From the NCBI GenBank assembly GCA_017470345.1, contig JAFUEP010000030.1, positions 1 to 64,000 on the forward strand: DNA of 64,000 nucleotides, in the 5' to 3' direction. Each line of letters starts with the position of its first letter. The stretch's first letter is position 1. Shown here in pieces: positions 1-9,485 of this stretch. A program made the position numbers and the translations under genes. The DNA is from Prevotella sp. (GTDB taxonomy: Bacteria; Bacteroidota; Bacteroidia; Bacteroidales; Bacteroidaceae). The notes beneath the pieces were generated by a model. It ran no database searches and was not told the DNA's origin. It saw nothing but the letters and a program-made list of their open reading frames with translations.

Positions 1-158
1 GAAAGCCTTGATTTTTAGTCGCCTACGGCGAGAAATCCTTCAAATCTGAACAAATCAAACAAATCTGCTTTGGAAGATTTGAAAAGATTTGCTAGATTTC
101 TGTCACGAAGTGACACTCATTATCAGATAATTAGTACAAGCAAAAGTTGAATTTATTA
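1..158. other. Gene-free left edge with small hairpins
   Basis: No coding sequence is supported here. The stretch holds repeated AAATC/GATTT words in both orientations. It also has two perfect short hairpins: CGCC-TAC-GGCG at about 20-30 and TGTCAC-GAA-GTGACA at 101-115. They lie just past the stop of the minus-strand LRR gene and could form its 3' end, but no T-tract follows the hairpin on the minus strand. Confidence 0.5.
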
Positions 159-3100
159 TTATTTGATGATTTGTTTCTTTCCGTTCTTGATGACGATGCC
201 CTTGGCATTTGCATCGATGCGGCGACCGCTGAGGTCGAAGAGGCGCTCGGTGCCGTCGGCATCGACGGTGCGCAGCTGACGGATGGCCGAGGGGTCGCTG
301 CCGGGGTTGACATCGGCGCTGCCGCCGAACATCATCGTCAGGCGGCGGGCACCGGCTTCAGCCGACGTGGCCTGGAAGTAGGCGCGGAAGGGTCCGACGT
401 AGGCTGCCTCGACACCGCTGGGCACCTTGTGCCACACGCCGTCGCGCTGCAGCAAGTAGGTGGGTTTCCCGGCGTTGCAGAGGTCGGCGTTGCTGATGGT
501 CTGGGTGGTGCCGACGAGCTGGTAGGAGGCTCCCTCGATGGCCGTAGTGCCAGAGGTCTGACGGGCGGCGACGCTGTTCTCCGAGGATGTGCTGCCGATG
601 CCCACCGCGCCCTGGCTCACGACGACGTAGTAGGGTTTGAAGGCCTCCATCTGACCACCCACGACCTCGGTGAAGGTGACGATGGTCTCGCCTTCCACGT
701 CGTCTACCCTCGTGGGTGCATAGACCTTCCATGCGGCGGTCTCGTCGCCCTGTATGGCGGCAGCGAAGGGCAGGCACACGGTGTAGCCCGCGTCGGCATA
801 GCCTTCGGTGTAGACGGGCTCGCCCTTCTCGTCGGTCTCGCCCGTGGGGGTGATGGCGACGTTGGCCGTGAACTGACGGTCGTAGGTGGCGGAGGGGAAG
901 GTGAAACCCGTGGGCGGCACGAAGTCGTAGCCGTCGGTGAGTTCGAGGGCGTTGCCCTGTTTGCCCAGCACCACGTTCACCTCGCCGTCCTCGACGCTGT
1001 GGGCATAGCCATTGCCCTCGGCCAGCATGTAGACCATCGTCTTTCTGTCCAGACCCCGGAAGGGGCTGCCGTTGGTAATGCTGCTACCAAAGCCATTCGA
1101 ACGGTCGACATGGATGCCGCTGTCGGAGAACCAGCCATCACTATAGAGCCCGGTGCACTTCGTCAGGTCGATGAACTGCAGGCCATCGCAGCCGAAGAAA
1201 GCGGGGTGCTCCATGGTGGTCAGCGAAGCGGGCATGACGATGCCATCGAGCAAGGCGCAGTCGTCGAAGGCGTACCACCCGATCTCCTTGATGCCCTCGG
1301 GCATGGTCAGCACACCCCTCCGGGCAGTGGGCACCATGAGCAACCGGCTGCCGTCGTAGCTCTGCAGGAGTCCGTCGGCCACCTTCAGCTTCGTGTTGGC
1401 GGCATCGACGACGAAGGTGGTCATGGCGGTGTTGCCACTAAACATATCGATCACGCGGTCGAAGCCCGCATTGGCCCCGAAGCGCAGCGTCGTCAGGGCA
1501 GTACAGCCGGAGAAGGCGCCGAGATTGGCGGTGAAATCGCCGCAGTTGAAGCAGACGCTCTCCAGCGCCGTGCAATTGGCAAAGCTGTAATCGTGAATCT
1601 CAAGAGGATCGGTGCCGAGGAACTCGATGGACGTCAGCGACGAGCAGCCGGCGAAAGCCTCCCGGCCGATGCTGGTGATGTTGGCGTTGAGGGTGACGCT
1701 GGTGATGTCGGTGCGCCCGCTGAAGAGGTTGTCGGCAAGGTGGGTGACGGGAAAGTCGCCTGCCTTGGCGGGAATGGTGATACTGGTGGCCGTGCCGTTG
1801 TATTCCGTGGCGGTATAGCTTGTCACAGCATCGTCGGTAGGCATGCAGACGAAGTCGCCGACGACCTTCACGGGGCTGTCCTCGATATGGGCGCTCAGGG
1901 ACAGAGGGATGGGGTAGGCGTCGGAATAGGTGTAGTAGTACCATTTGCTGCCCAGGGTCGCCTTCATGCCGTCGCGCGGCGAGGGACTGGCGGCGACGCA
2001 GTCGGTGACGGTGAGCCCGTCGGCCACAGGGCTGCCCACGAGGGGCTGTGGGGCGGGTGTGGCGTCGGCCGTCACGGCATAGCAGTGGGTAAGGGAAAGG
2101 GTGCTGCCGCTGCGCGCCGTGGTCATGACGCCCACCAGTCCGGCGTTGTGAGCGCCCTGTGCGTCGATGCGTGTGAAGGTGACGCGTGCACCACATTCGC
2201 TGATCGTGCCCTGATACATGTCGGCGACGATGGCTCCGGACGAGACGTCGCCATCCTTGGCGTTGCGGTTGTTGACGGTGCCGTCGAAGTAGCAGCTCGC
2301 CGCGACGATGTGGTCGCCGCTGTAGCCCACGATGCCGCCGGGGCAGTAGTTGGCATCGACCTGTCCGTCCTTCACCCACACATCGCTGACGTGGCAGCTG
2401 CCCCAAGCGCTGCCCACGAGGGCGGCGGCATACCAGCGGCCCTTCACCATGGGCTGGTCGAGAACGACGTTGTGGATGTAGGCGTTCTGCACGTAGCCGA
2501 AGAGGCCGTCGGATTTGTAGACCCCGTCAGCAGTGCTGGCGGTGACCGTCAGTCCGCTGATGGTATGGCCACGCCCGTTGAACTCGCCGAGGAAGGGGAA
2601 CTGCTCGGTGCCGATGGGCGTGAAGTCGGCGACGGCGCTCAGGTCGATGTCGGCACCGAGACTGACGATGCGGCCCTCGTAGGTCTTGCGGCCGCTGTTC
2701 ACGTCGGCAGCCAGCTGCATGAGCTGGTCGGCGGTGCTGATGGTGATGTCCTGCGAGAAGAAGTCGGCATGCTGCGGCAGCAGGGAGGGCTTGTGGACGT
2801 ATGTATTCTTGACGTACCAATTAGGTGAGAACCGCTGGTGGGGCAGTTCGCTGGTGCCCACCAGAGTGGCACTGATGCTGCCAGCGTCCTGCACGCCATA
2901 CAGGCCGAGGGAGCAATAGTCCTTGTCCACATAGTTGTCGTCGGAGTAGGTATGGCTCTCGAGGTATCCAATAAAGGAACCGGCCACACAGCCATTATCT
3001 GGTTCCACCTTCGCCTGAATGTAGTTGGCATACACGCCATGGAGTTCTTCAACCTTACTGTAGCCTATGGCACCGCCTATGTAGTTGCCGCTGCCACGCA

Positions 3101-4016
3101 CGGTGCAATTCTGCACGTAATTATGATTAAAGTATTTGATGGCAGCTGTGCCGGATGAGCCTAAGATTCCCCCAGCGTAGTCGTCCTCGGCATAGATGAT
3201 GGAGTTCACCACACGGTTACGGGAGAAGCTTCCTTCGGCTGCGACTTTCCAAAGGCTGCCATCACAACATCCGATGATGCCGCCAGCCTTGTCGTCATGG
3301 GTAGAGATTTCGCATCCGATGACGGCATTGTCGCGCAGTTCGGGACATTTACCGCTGCCCACGATTCCTCCGGCGTAGGTAATCTCGCCGCTGATATTAC
3401 AGCCGCTGACGCGACAATTGCAGATGGTAGGGTTCGTGTGTTCCTCCGGGAGGATGTAGTTAGGGGTGGTGAATTCCATGTAGGCACAGATGATGCCGGC
3501 GTATGTCACGCTTGCGTCTACGACGTGATAGTTGACGACGCAGAGGTCACAGACGGTGGCACCACGTATGTCGGAGAAGAGGGCCGCACGATTTCCCTTG
3601 GCGACGGCAGAGCCGTTGCGTATGACGTGTGCCTGACCGTAGAAGGTGCAGTTCTCGATGTAGTAGTTGTCGCGCAGGATGGAGAACTGATAGCCACCCA
3701 GGTCGATGTCGCACTCCAGATAAACATTGAGGGTGTGGCGTTCCTTCCAGTACGAGGAGGAGTACATGTCCCAGGCATAGCGGGCCAGTTGGGCGGCGTT
3801 GTAGATGTGGATGCCCTGCTGCTCGCCCTCGGTGCGCAGCTCGTAGTCCATGTAGGAGCGGCCGTCCCAGAGGCTGTAGCCGTCGGCTGTTGTCGTGTCG
3901 TAGGAGCTGACCTGTTGCCAGGTGCCCATGTCGGTCTCGTCGGCGTAGGTCGCCGCTGTGCCCGCCACGGCCATAAGCAGCGCGAGCAGCATTGTCTTGA
4001 TGATGTTTAACTTCAT
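159..4016 (-). CDS. BspA-like leucine-rich-repeat surface protein
   Basis: This 1285-residue secreted protein starts with a signal peptide (charged start, hydrophobic LLALLMAVAGTAAT, cleavage near residue 25). The N-terminal half is a long beta-helix-like series of GLUG-type repeats (recurring G-GGI-VG, G-LVG and G-F-GY words). Residues of roughly 730-960 form BspA/LRR_5 repeats (I-REAFAGCSSLTSI, FANCTALESV, FSGCTALTTL). It ends with a DLSGRRI-KGIVIKNGKK tail, common on Bacteroidota surface proteins and probably a sorting or anchoring signal. LRR_5 proteins usually mediate adhesion. It is the last gene of a minus-strand set, 65 bp after a DUF4421 gene; the spacer holds a heptamer array. Substrate or ligand is unknown. 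Confidence 0.85.
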   Translation of the reverse strand: MKLNIIKTMLLALLMAVAGTAATYADETDMGTWQQVSSYDTTTADGYSLWDGRSYMDYELRTEGEQQGIHIYNAAQLARYAWDMYSSSYWKERHTLNVYLECDIDLGGYQFSILRDNYYIENCTFYGQAHVIRNGSAVAKGNRAALFSDIRGATVCDLCVVNYHVVDASVTYAGIICAYMEFTTPNYILPEEHTNPTICNCRVSGCNISGEITYAGGIVGSGKCPELRDNAVIGCEISTHDDKAGGIIGCCDGSLWKVAAEGSFSRNRVVNSIIYAEDDYAGGILGSSGTAAIKYFNHNYVQNCTVRGSGNYIGGAIGYSKVEELHGVYANYIQAKVEPDNGCVAGSFIGYLESHTYSDDNYVDKDYCSLGLYGVQDAGSISATLVGTSELPHQRFSPNWYVKNTYVHKPSLLPQHADFFSQDITISTADQLMQLAADVNSGRKTYEGRIVSLGADIDLSAVADFTPIGTEQFPFLGEFNGRGHTISGLTVTASTADGVYKSDGLFGYVQNAYIHNVVLDQPMVKGRWYAAALVGSAWGSCHVSDVWVKDGQVDANYCPGGIVGYSGDHIVAASCYFDGTVNNRNAKDGDVSSGAIVADMYQGTISECGARVTFTRIDAQGAHNAGLVGVMTTARSGSTLSLTHCYAVTADATPAPQPLVGSPVADGLTVTDCVAASPSPRDGMKATLGSKWYYYTYSDAYPIPLSLSAHIEDSPVKVVGDFVCMPTDDAVTSYTATEYNGTATSITIPAKAGDFPVTHLADNLFSGRTDITSVTLNANITSIGREAFAGCSSLTSIEFLGTDPLEIHDYSFANCTALESVCFNCGDFTANLGAFSGCTALTTLRFGANAGFDRVIDMFSGNTAMTTFVVDAANTKLKVADGLLQSYDGSRLLMVPTARRGVLTMPEGIKEIGWYAFDDCALLDGIVMPASLTTMEHPAFFGCDGLQFIDLTKCTGLYSDGWFSDSGIHVDRSNGFGSSITNGSPFRGLDRKTMVYMLAEGNGYAHSVEDGEVNVVLGKQGNALELTDGYDFVPPTGFTFPSATYDRQFTANVAITPTGETDEKGEPVYTEGYADAGYTVCLPFAAAIQGDETAAWKVYAPTRVDDVEGETIVTFTEVVGGQMEAFKPYYVVVSQGAVGIGSTSSENSVAARQTSGTTAIEGASYQLVGTTQTISNADLCNAGKPTYLLQRDGVWHKVPSGVEAAYVGPFRAYFQATSAEAGARRLTMMFGGSADVNPGSDPSAIRQLRTVDADGTERLFDLSGRRIDANAKGIVIKNGKKQIIK

Positions 4017-4046
4017 TACTTTGTTTCTTTGTTTAAAATTAGTTCA

Positions 4047-4088
4047 CTCTTATCTCTTATCTCTTATCTTTTATCTCTTATCTATAAT
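4047..4088. repeat. Heptamer array, CTCTTAT x6
   Basis: Six successive 7-bp units (CTCTTAT x3, CTTTTAT, CTCTTAT, CTATAAT). The last Leu codon and TAG stop of the upstream minus-strand DUF4421 gene lie inside the last unit. One of the heptamer arrays found across the window. Confidence 0.85.
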
Positions 4089-5257
4089 CTCCCTCCAATG
4101 TTGAGGCTTACGGCCCAGTCGTTCAGCCGTCCGCTGTTTGCCGAGTAGTGGTAGCGCGAGTGGTAGAAGTTGGCGTTGGCGCTGACGTACCAGTTCGTCC
4201 AGTTGTAGGTCACCGAGGCGCGGCAGTTGAAGTTGAGCGCTATGCGGCTCCATCGTTTTTCAACGGAGAGCGGCGTGATGCGGTAGTCCTGGCGCGGCAG
4301 TTCGTCGTCGCTGTGGACCACATCGTCGAGGGCCATCTGTCGGTAGTTCGAGTCGTAGGCGTAAGTCTTGATGCAGCCCAGGGGCGTCAGCATGGGCATG
4401 GCCATGACATTGAGCAGCAGGCCGCCCTTGCAGGGCACCCAGTTGTAGGTGTATCCGGCCCCGATGCTACCTTGCCACGTTTTGATGCGCCCGATGTCGT
4501 TCATGTTTAGTATGAGGTCGGCATTGCTGTGGTGGGCGTAGTTGTAGTCGGAGTGGAAATAGCGTAGCCCTACTATCAGCGACCCTGCCGAACGCAGCTG
4601 CAAGGTCGATTGGTCATAGGCAGCGCTGTACGAGAAGCGGCGGCTTTGGAAGATATAGACACCCTCCAGCAGCTGCGTCCGGATTTCTACAGGCGAACTG
4701 AGGACGAGGGGCTGCCCGAAGCTGAAAGGCTCGGGCGGCAGCGAGGGGTCGGTGGGGTTCTGTAGAGCGCCGCTAACGAGTGTCTTGAAGCGACCGCCCT
4801 TGAAGTTGTGGAAGCGGCCCTTCACGTAATAGTTGGAGCCGCTGAACTCCAGGTCCCAGTCGCTGCCGTCGTCGCCCGCCACGCCCGCCGAGTAGCCGAT
4901 GCCCCAGCCGCGATAGCCCACCCACAGGCCCACGGAGGTGGTAACGGCGGTGCGGATGCGCGGCTCGTTGGTGATGTCGCCCACCACGCCCTCGTACATC
5001 TGGCTGCCATCGAAGCGCGATTTCATGTGCAGGTCGCTCTGATTGGCATACCCCGACAAGACTATCTGCCAGGGGCGTTCGGGCATGGAGATATAGCTGC
5101 TGTCGGTGCCCTCAAGGGTCGAGGCATCGATCCAACGGGCCACCTTCTCAGCCAGTGTGGAGAGCTTCGGCCGCTGGGCGTGGCACACAGACGGGACGAC
5201 GAATGCGGACAGCAGGCACAGGAGGATCGTTCTTCGCATCATGAGCAGCATCTTCAT
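4082..5257 (-). CDS. DUF4421 outer-membrane beta-barrel protein
   Basis: A 391-residue protein with a signal peptide (MLLMMRRTILLCLLSAFVV to VCHAQ). The order of aromatic/amphipathic strands and glycine turns (VGYRGWGIGYSAGVAG, YFHSDYNYAHHSN, GAGYTYNWVPCKGG) matches DUF4421, an uncharacterised Bacteroidota family expected to form a barrel. It ends in short strands and -GGRL. Its ATG overlaps the stop of the preceding lipoprotein by four bases (ATGA), so translational coupling is likely. The C-terminal Leu and stop are supplied by a heptamer array. Function is unknown; in this operon it could be the outer-membrane exit or receptor for whatever the MATE and condensation genes handle. Confidence 0.75.
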   Translation of the reverse strand: MKMLLMMRRTILLCLLSAFVVPSVCHAQRPKLSTLAEKVARWIDASTLEGTDSSYISMPERPWQIVLSGYANQSDLHMKSRFDGSQMYEGVVGDITNEPRIRTAVTTSVGLWVGYRGWGIGYSAGVAGDDGSDWDLEFSGSNYYVKGRFHNFKGGRFKTLVSGALQNPTDPSLPPEPFSFGQPLVLSSPVEIRTQLLEGVYIFQSRRFSYSAAYDQSTLQLRSAGSLIVGLRYFHSDYNYAHHSNADLILNMNDIGRIKTWQGSIGAGYTYNWVPCKGGLLLNVMAMPMLTPLGCIKTYAYDSNYRQMALDDVVHSDDELPRQDYRITPLSVEKRWSRIALNFNCRASVTYNWTNWYVSANANFYHSRYHYSANSGRLNDWAVSLNIGGRL

Positions 5258-5763
5258 TGGGGGTGATACGTGGCGCTCCCTTCACGCGGACAGCGGTTGT
5301 AGGTGCTCGTCCACGTATAGCCGCAGACGCTGCACGTATGGCGCATGCCAAAGGCGTTAGAGCCGCTGCTGACCAGCCGGAGCGTGAACGGAGGTATGCC
5401 CTTGACGGCAAAAACGACGACATAGAAGACGCCCTCGCCACCGACGGCTACGGACACCGTGCCCTCACCGTCCTGGAGCGTGCGGGTGTATGCCTGGCCG
5501 GCGAAGTCTCTGCCAAGGTAGAGGCTGACGAGGTTCTGGGCATCGGTCTTCGACTCCAGCCCCAACTGATATACGCCGGACTCCTCAGTGGCATCGAACC
5601 ACACCCGTCCGTCCTCGTCGAGCACCAGCGCCTTCAGCTGCGCCGCCTGGCGGGCACCCATGCCCGTTTCATTGTCGTCGTCACTACATGCCGTCAGTAT
5701 CAGGCATGTGGCGGCCAGCAGTAGCGATGCCACCCTGGACAGGAATCTTGTTGTTTGTTTCAT
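5254..5763 (-). CDS. Small lipoprotein with C-terminal cysteine pair
   Basis: A 169-residue lipoprotein: signal sequence LLLAATCLILTAC with lipobox LTAC, followed by an acidic DDDNE linker, typical of surface-exposed Bacteroidota lipoproteins. The middle reads as a small beta-sandwich. The C-terminus carries CSVCGYTW and a further Cys (NRCPREG), resembling a zinc-ribbon or disulfide knot. No family was recognised. It overlaps the MATE gene upstream and the DUF4421 gene downstream by four bases each, so it belongs to the same translational unit. Confidence 0.7.
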   Translation of the reverse strand: MKQTTRFLSRVASLLLAATCLILTACSDDDNETGMGARQAAQLKALVLDEDGRVWFDATEESGVYQLGLESKTDAQNLVSLYLGRDFAGQAYTRTLQDGEGTVSVAVGGEGVFYVVVFAVKGIPPFTLRLVSSGSNAFGMRHTCSVCGYTWTSTYNRCPREGSATYHPQ

Positions 5764-7151
5764 ATTACTTGTTCTTTTTGTTTTCCTTTATGCTCATTCA
5801 GCTTCGCTTGGGCACGAATATTGCGGAGCGACACGAAGAGGATAGTCAGCGTGACGGTTCCTACCACGACGTCGGTCACAGGCTGCGCCAAGAACACCCC
5901 TCTGTCGGCCCTGCCGGACAACAGGCGAGGCAGCATCCAGACGAGTGGCACGAGCAGCAGCAGGCTGCGCGTCAGGCCAAGCCAGAAGGTCAGGGCAGCA
6001 CGGTTCATGGCCTGCAACGTGCTCTGGCAGGCAAACTGCAATGTGGCCACAAAGAACACGGCGAAGGACAGGCGCACCATCGGCACGGCGTAGTCAGCCA
6101 TTGGGCCGTTGCCGACAAGCAGACGTACGACAGGGCCGGTGAGCAGCATCATCACTGTCCATACTGCCATAGACCACACGAGCGTGGCCGTCAACAGGAG
6201 CCTCACATTGGCCCGCACCCGTTCCCGATTCCCAGCTCCCAGGTTGTAGCTCGTCACCGGCTGCGAACCGTATGCCATGCCATAGACCGGGAAATAGAGG
6301 AAATCGTGAAGCATAATAACCAACGCCATCGTGCCGATGCCCACGTCGCCGGAGAGACGGCTGAGTGTGTGGTTGTAGACGCCTATCTGAATCGTCTCGG
6401 CCAGCATCATCACCATCGGTGCGGCACCCAATGCCAGGCAAGGGCACACGTAGCGCCAGGCAAGACGGAAATGAGAGCGGCGGATGCGCAGGCTACCCAC
6501 ACGGCAAATCATCACGACGGCGAGCAGGGCCGATGTGGTCTCGGCTACCGTGGTAGCCCATGCGGCTCCTGCGATGCCCCATCCGCAGAGGAAGATGAAG
6601 ATGGGGTCGAGCACCATGTTGAGCACGATGCCTGAGCCCATGACAAGAGCGGCCTGTCTGGAGTGCCCCTGCACGAGCAGGAACGGGGCCAGCATGCCCG
6701 ACACCATGCAAAGCACATTGCCAGGCGTGGAATAGCGCAGATAACACTTGGCCATCGCCGCCGTCTGGGAGCTGGCGCCAAAGAGGCGCACCAGGCCGGG
6801 GGCACCCCCCTCCACCACCAGCAGCGTGACAAAGGCCAGCGAGAGGGAGAATGCGAGCATGCTGCCCAGTGTGCGCTCGGCTTGGTCGTGTCGGGCCTGT
6901 CCCAACATCCTTCCCACCCGAGGCGTGATGCCCGTGCCGGTCAGTTCGGCCAGCGCCAGGATGATATATATAATAGGTACGCACACGCCCGATGCCGTAA
7001 AGGCGACCTGCCCTACGTCGGGGATGTGGGCTATCCAGATGCGGTCCACGACGCTGTTGAGCAGCAGCAAGAGCTGTTGCAGCACCATCGGGATTGTCAT
7101 GGCGACAAAAAGACGGCTAATACGTTCCGTACCTAATTGATGTCCAGTCAA
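5760..7151 (-). CDS. MATE-family efflux transporter
   Basis: A multidrug and toxic compound extrusion transporter of 463 residues with about twelve membrane helices in two pseudo-repeats; GSQPVTSYNLGAGNRERV matches the conserved second-half loop of the family. The N-terminal LGTERISRLF is typical of MATE proteins, so the start is placed on a TTG codon (7151) overlapping the stop of the upstream enzyme as TTGA. The next ATG, 17 codons in, would remove the conserved LGTE segment. MATE proteins export cationic or amphipathic small molecules using Na+ or H+. Its place between a condensation/oxidoreductase pair and envelope proteins suggests it exports their product. Confidence 0.88.
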   Translation of the reverse strand: MTGHQLGTERISRLFVAMTIPMVLQQLLLLLNSVVDRIWIAHIPDVGQVAFTASGVCVPIIYIILALAELTGTGITPRVGRMLGQARHDQAERTLGSMLAFSLSLAFVTLLVVEGGAPGLVRLFGASSQTAAMAKCYLRYSTPGNVLCMVSGMLAPFLLVQGHSRQAALVMGSGIVLNMVLDPIFIFLCGWGIAGAAWATTVAETTSALLAVVMICRVGSLRIRRSHFRLAWRYVCPCLALGAAPMVMMLAETIQIGVYNHTLSRLSGDVGIGTMALVIMLHDFLYFPVYGMAYGSQPVTSYNLGAGNRERVRANVRLLLTATLVWSMAVWTVMMLLTGPVVRLLVGNGPMADYAVPMVRLSFAVFFVATLQFACQSTLQAMNRAALTFWLGLTRSLLLLVPLVWMLPRLLSGRADRGVFLAQPVTDVVVGTVTLTILFVSLRNIRAQAKLNEHKGKQKEQVI

Positions 7152-8251
7152 AAGTAGCTGATAATATTTCGTTTAAACTCCGACAGGTCGAAAGGATGGT
7201 CCTCACGATAGAAGGTCATGCCTATCTTGGTCAGCAGAGCTTCGATGTGCTGTGGCATCAGCATAGAGAGCTCCGTCATCGTATGCGGATGGTCGGGCTG
7301 AACGCAGTCCAGCAGGCGGTAGGCTATCCAGGCGCCGGTAGCCGTCTGCCAGCATACAGCGTTCACGCCGTAGCGCAGCCATGTGGCCTGATTTCGGGTG
7401 GTGTTCTTCATCCAGTAGAGCTCCTCGCCGCCATCCCAGAATAGCATTCCTACATGGTCCTCGCCCTGCAGGTTCTGCGGCACAGGGATGGAGAATATCT
7501 GATACTGGGTCAGCGTGCGCCCCTTGCGCAGGCAGTAGTCCTGCAGCCCCTTCGGAGCCTGGAAGAGATAAGCCGTGCCCAGGAGGTCGGGACAGGACAT
7601 CATCATCGTCGTCAGTTCCTCGTGGTGGATGGGCAAATAGTAGCGACGCTGGCCGTGATAGCTTAGCGTCATGGTGCCACCGGCATCGTCCAGCAGGCGG
7701 TCGACAATCTTCGTGCCCTGACGCCCCACCACCACCTTCTCGGCAAAGACGGCCTCCTCGGCATACATGAATGGCGACCACGTGCCGAACACCTTGTGCT
7801 CCTGGCTTTTTGCATCGTCGTGCTCCAGTTCGAAGGCATAGTGCGGTCCGGCGGGCTTGTATTTCTGATAGACGTATTCCAGGATGCCGGGGTTGATGCC
7901 AAAGCCAAGCATGATGCGCGAACGGGTCTGCCAGCCGGTCATTTCCCTCAGCAGTGCCGAATAGTCGCTGAGCGTGGCGTCTATATGGCCGATGCCGTCC
8001 TCGATGCCCACATCGATATAGTCGAGCCCCAGGCGGATGCACATCTTGGACAGCTCGATGCTGTTGGCCAGACTGCTGTTGAACACAACGTCGAACTCGT
8101 CGGCATGCTGGGGCAGGTACTCCATCACGTCGTTGCCGTCGGCCAGGTCGCAGGTGATCAGCGTGTAGCTGCCGTGCGGCTCCTGCTCGTGCAGAATCCT
8201 CTCAAAGGCATGGGCGATATTACCGTAGCCCGCTAACAGGATGCGCTTCAT
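7148..8251 (-). CDS. Saccharopine dehydrogenase / homospermidine synthase-like NAD(P) enzyme
   Basis: A 367-residue protein with an N-terminal Rossmann motif (LLAGYGNIAHAF, residues 4-15) and a second domain like saccharopine dehydrogenases and homospermidine synthases: IMLGFGINPGILEYV and VFGTWSPFMYAEEA resemble the NPG and NTWS segments of homospermidine synthase. Known members form or cleave secondary amines by reductive imine chemistry, often on polyamines or lysine; the substrate here is inferred only. It overlaps the condensation gene by 32 bp upstream and the MATE gene by 3 bp downstream. It might instead be an orphan oxidoreductase of amino-acid metabolism. Confidence 0.7.
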   Translation of the reverse strand: MKRILLAGYGNIAHAFERILHEQEPHGSYTLITCDLADGNDVMEYLPQHADEFDVVFNSSLANSIELSKMCIRLGLDYIDVGIEDGIGHIDATLSDYSALLREMTGWQTRSRIMLGFGINPGILEYVYQKYKPAGPHYAFELEHDDAKSQEHKVFGTWSPFMYAEEAVFAEKVVVGRQGTKIVDRLLDDAGGTMTLSYHGQRRYYLPIHHEELTTMMMSCPDLLGTAYLFQAPKGLQDYCLRKGRTLTQYQIFSIPVPQNLQGEDHVGMLFWDGGEELYWMKNTTRNQATWLRYGVNAVCWQTATGAWIAYRLLDCVQPDHPHTMTELSMLMPQHIEALLTKIGMTFYREDHPFDLSEFKRNIISYF

Positions 8252-9467
8252 CTTCGGTCGTCAGTTTGATGGCTAACTCGCCCGTCAGACGGGCCAGGGT
8301 GTCTATCTGCTCTTGGGTGTAGAGTGCATCGCTGCCATCGATGGCCACCTCGTACTGGTCGCCTCGGATGAGGATGCAGGTGGACAGGTGCTGCAGCGAC
8401 AGGTCTGTCTCGATGTGGTATGATGGATATTCCACGCCGTCGACCATCAGGTACTCATAGATATACTCGCCCTGCGGACTCATCTCGGTGCCGATATCGT
8501 CGAGGCCGAGGTCGCGCAGCAGGTGGAGCAGCGGATAGGCCTTGTTGCGCATGGCGATGAACAGCTGCGACCGGGTCTGACGGATCAGGTCGCCGACGGT
8601 CTGCTGCCCGTCGGTGTCGATGAGGATGGGCAGACAGGCGAGGAAGTTGCCATAGACATGGTCGCCGAGCCGGCGGTCGCGCCCGTGGCTGACCGTGTAG
8701 AACGCCACCTGCCGCACGTCGGCCATCCGAGCGAGTGCCAGGGCGTAGGCGGCATTGAACACCACGGCAAACGATACGCCGAGGCGGCGGCAGCCGGCAT
8801 CGATGGGGGCGGCGGGGAAGTGCGGGCGTGCCACCAGCGTGCGGCCCCAGGGGCTGTCGGTGCTGCAGCAGATGTCGGCAAAGCCGAGGCCGGCGAAGTG
8901 CTCCTTATAATAGTCGCGTGCCCGACGGTAAGGCTCGCTGTCGTAGGCGGCTATCTCACGGCGGTTGAAGTCGGCAGCGGCATCGCCCTGCTGATACAAT
9001 GCTTTCTTTTGCAAGGCTTCCTCCACGGCAAGCCACACGGCCTTGTGGGAGATGCCGTCGAAGAGCAGGTGGTGGGTCTCCACTACCAGGATGGTCTTCG
9101 TGTCGGTGCCGACAACATGCAGACGCAGGGACGGTTCGTTGAAGAGGTCGAAGGGCTGTATGAGCTTTTCTCGCTTTTCATGCCATTCTGCATCGCTCAT
9201 GGTATAGCGGTGCACATGGTTGGCCATCGACCAGTCTTCGCAGATGAGGACGGTGCCTTCCTGCTCCACGAGGTGGGCATGCAGGTAGCGCCGGCTGTCG
9301 AGCACCAGCTGGCAGGCCTCGGCGATGCGGTCGGCACCAACCTTTTCGCGGGGCATCTCAACAGCCACCGTCGTGTTGTATTCGGTCATTGCCCTGTCCT
9401 GGTCCCACTCCTCGTAGGTCTCCCATTGCATGGCATTCAAGGGGTATGTGATATTTTCTTGTGACAT
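8220..9467 (-). CDS. Stand-alone condensation-domain acyltransferase (HHxxxDG)
   Basis: A 415-residue protein of the NRPS condensation / PapA / chloramphenicol-acetyltransferase superfamily. The catalytic motif HHLLFDG lies at residues 132-138 (second His and Asp intact), preceded by the family's FNEPSLRLHVV strand. No adenylation or carrier domain is attached and none is visible nearby, so the acyl donor must be loaded elsewhere or be a CoA/ACP thioester. VibH, a free condensation domain that acylates norspermidine, is a known precedent. It overlaps the saccharopine-dehydrogenase-like gene by 32 bp and follows the legumain lipoprotein gene by 18 bp. A new acyl-amine product is likely, but its identity is unknown. 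Confidence 0.78.
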   Translation of the reverse strand: MSQENITYPLNAMQWETYEEWDQDRAMTEYNTTVAVEMPREKVGADRIAEACQLVLDSRRYLHAHLVEQEGTVLICEDWSMANHVHRYTMSDAEWHEKREKLIQPFDLFNEPSLRLHVVGTDTKTILVVETHHLLFDGISHKAVWLAVEEALQKKALYQQGDAAADFNRREIAAYDSEPYRRARDYYKEHFAGLGFADICCSTDSPWGRTLVARPHFPAAPIDAGCRRLGVSFAVVFNAAYALALARMADVRQVAFYTVSHGRDRRLGDHVYGNFLACLPILIDTDGQQTVGDLIRQTRSQLFIAMRNKAYPLLHLLRDLGLDDIGTEMSPQGEYIYEYLMVDGVEYPSYHIETDLSLQHLSTCILIRGDQYEVAIDGSDALYTQEQIDTLARLTGELAIKLTTEDEAHPVSGLR

Positions 9468-9485
9468 CTGTCTGTCGTGGTATGG

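Noticed and set aside
147..2828. 893-codon open frame on the plus strand
   Set aside because: It is antisense to the LRR gene, whose signal peptide, repeats and sorting tail are convincing. The plus-strand translation is Gly/Ala/Val/His-rich filler, as expected opposite GC-rich codons.
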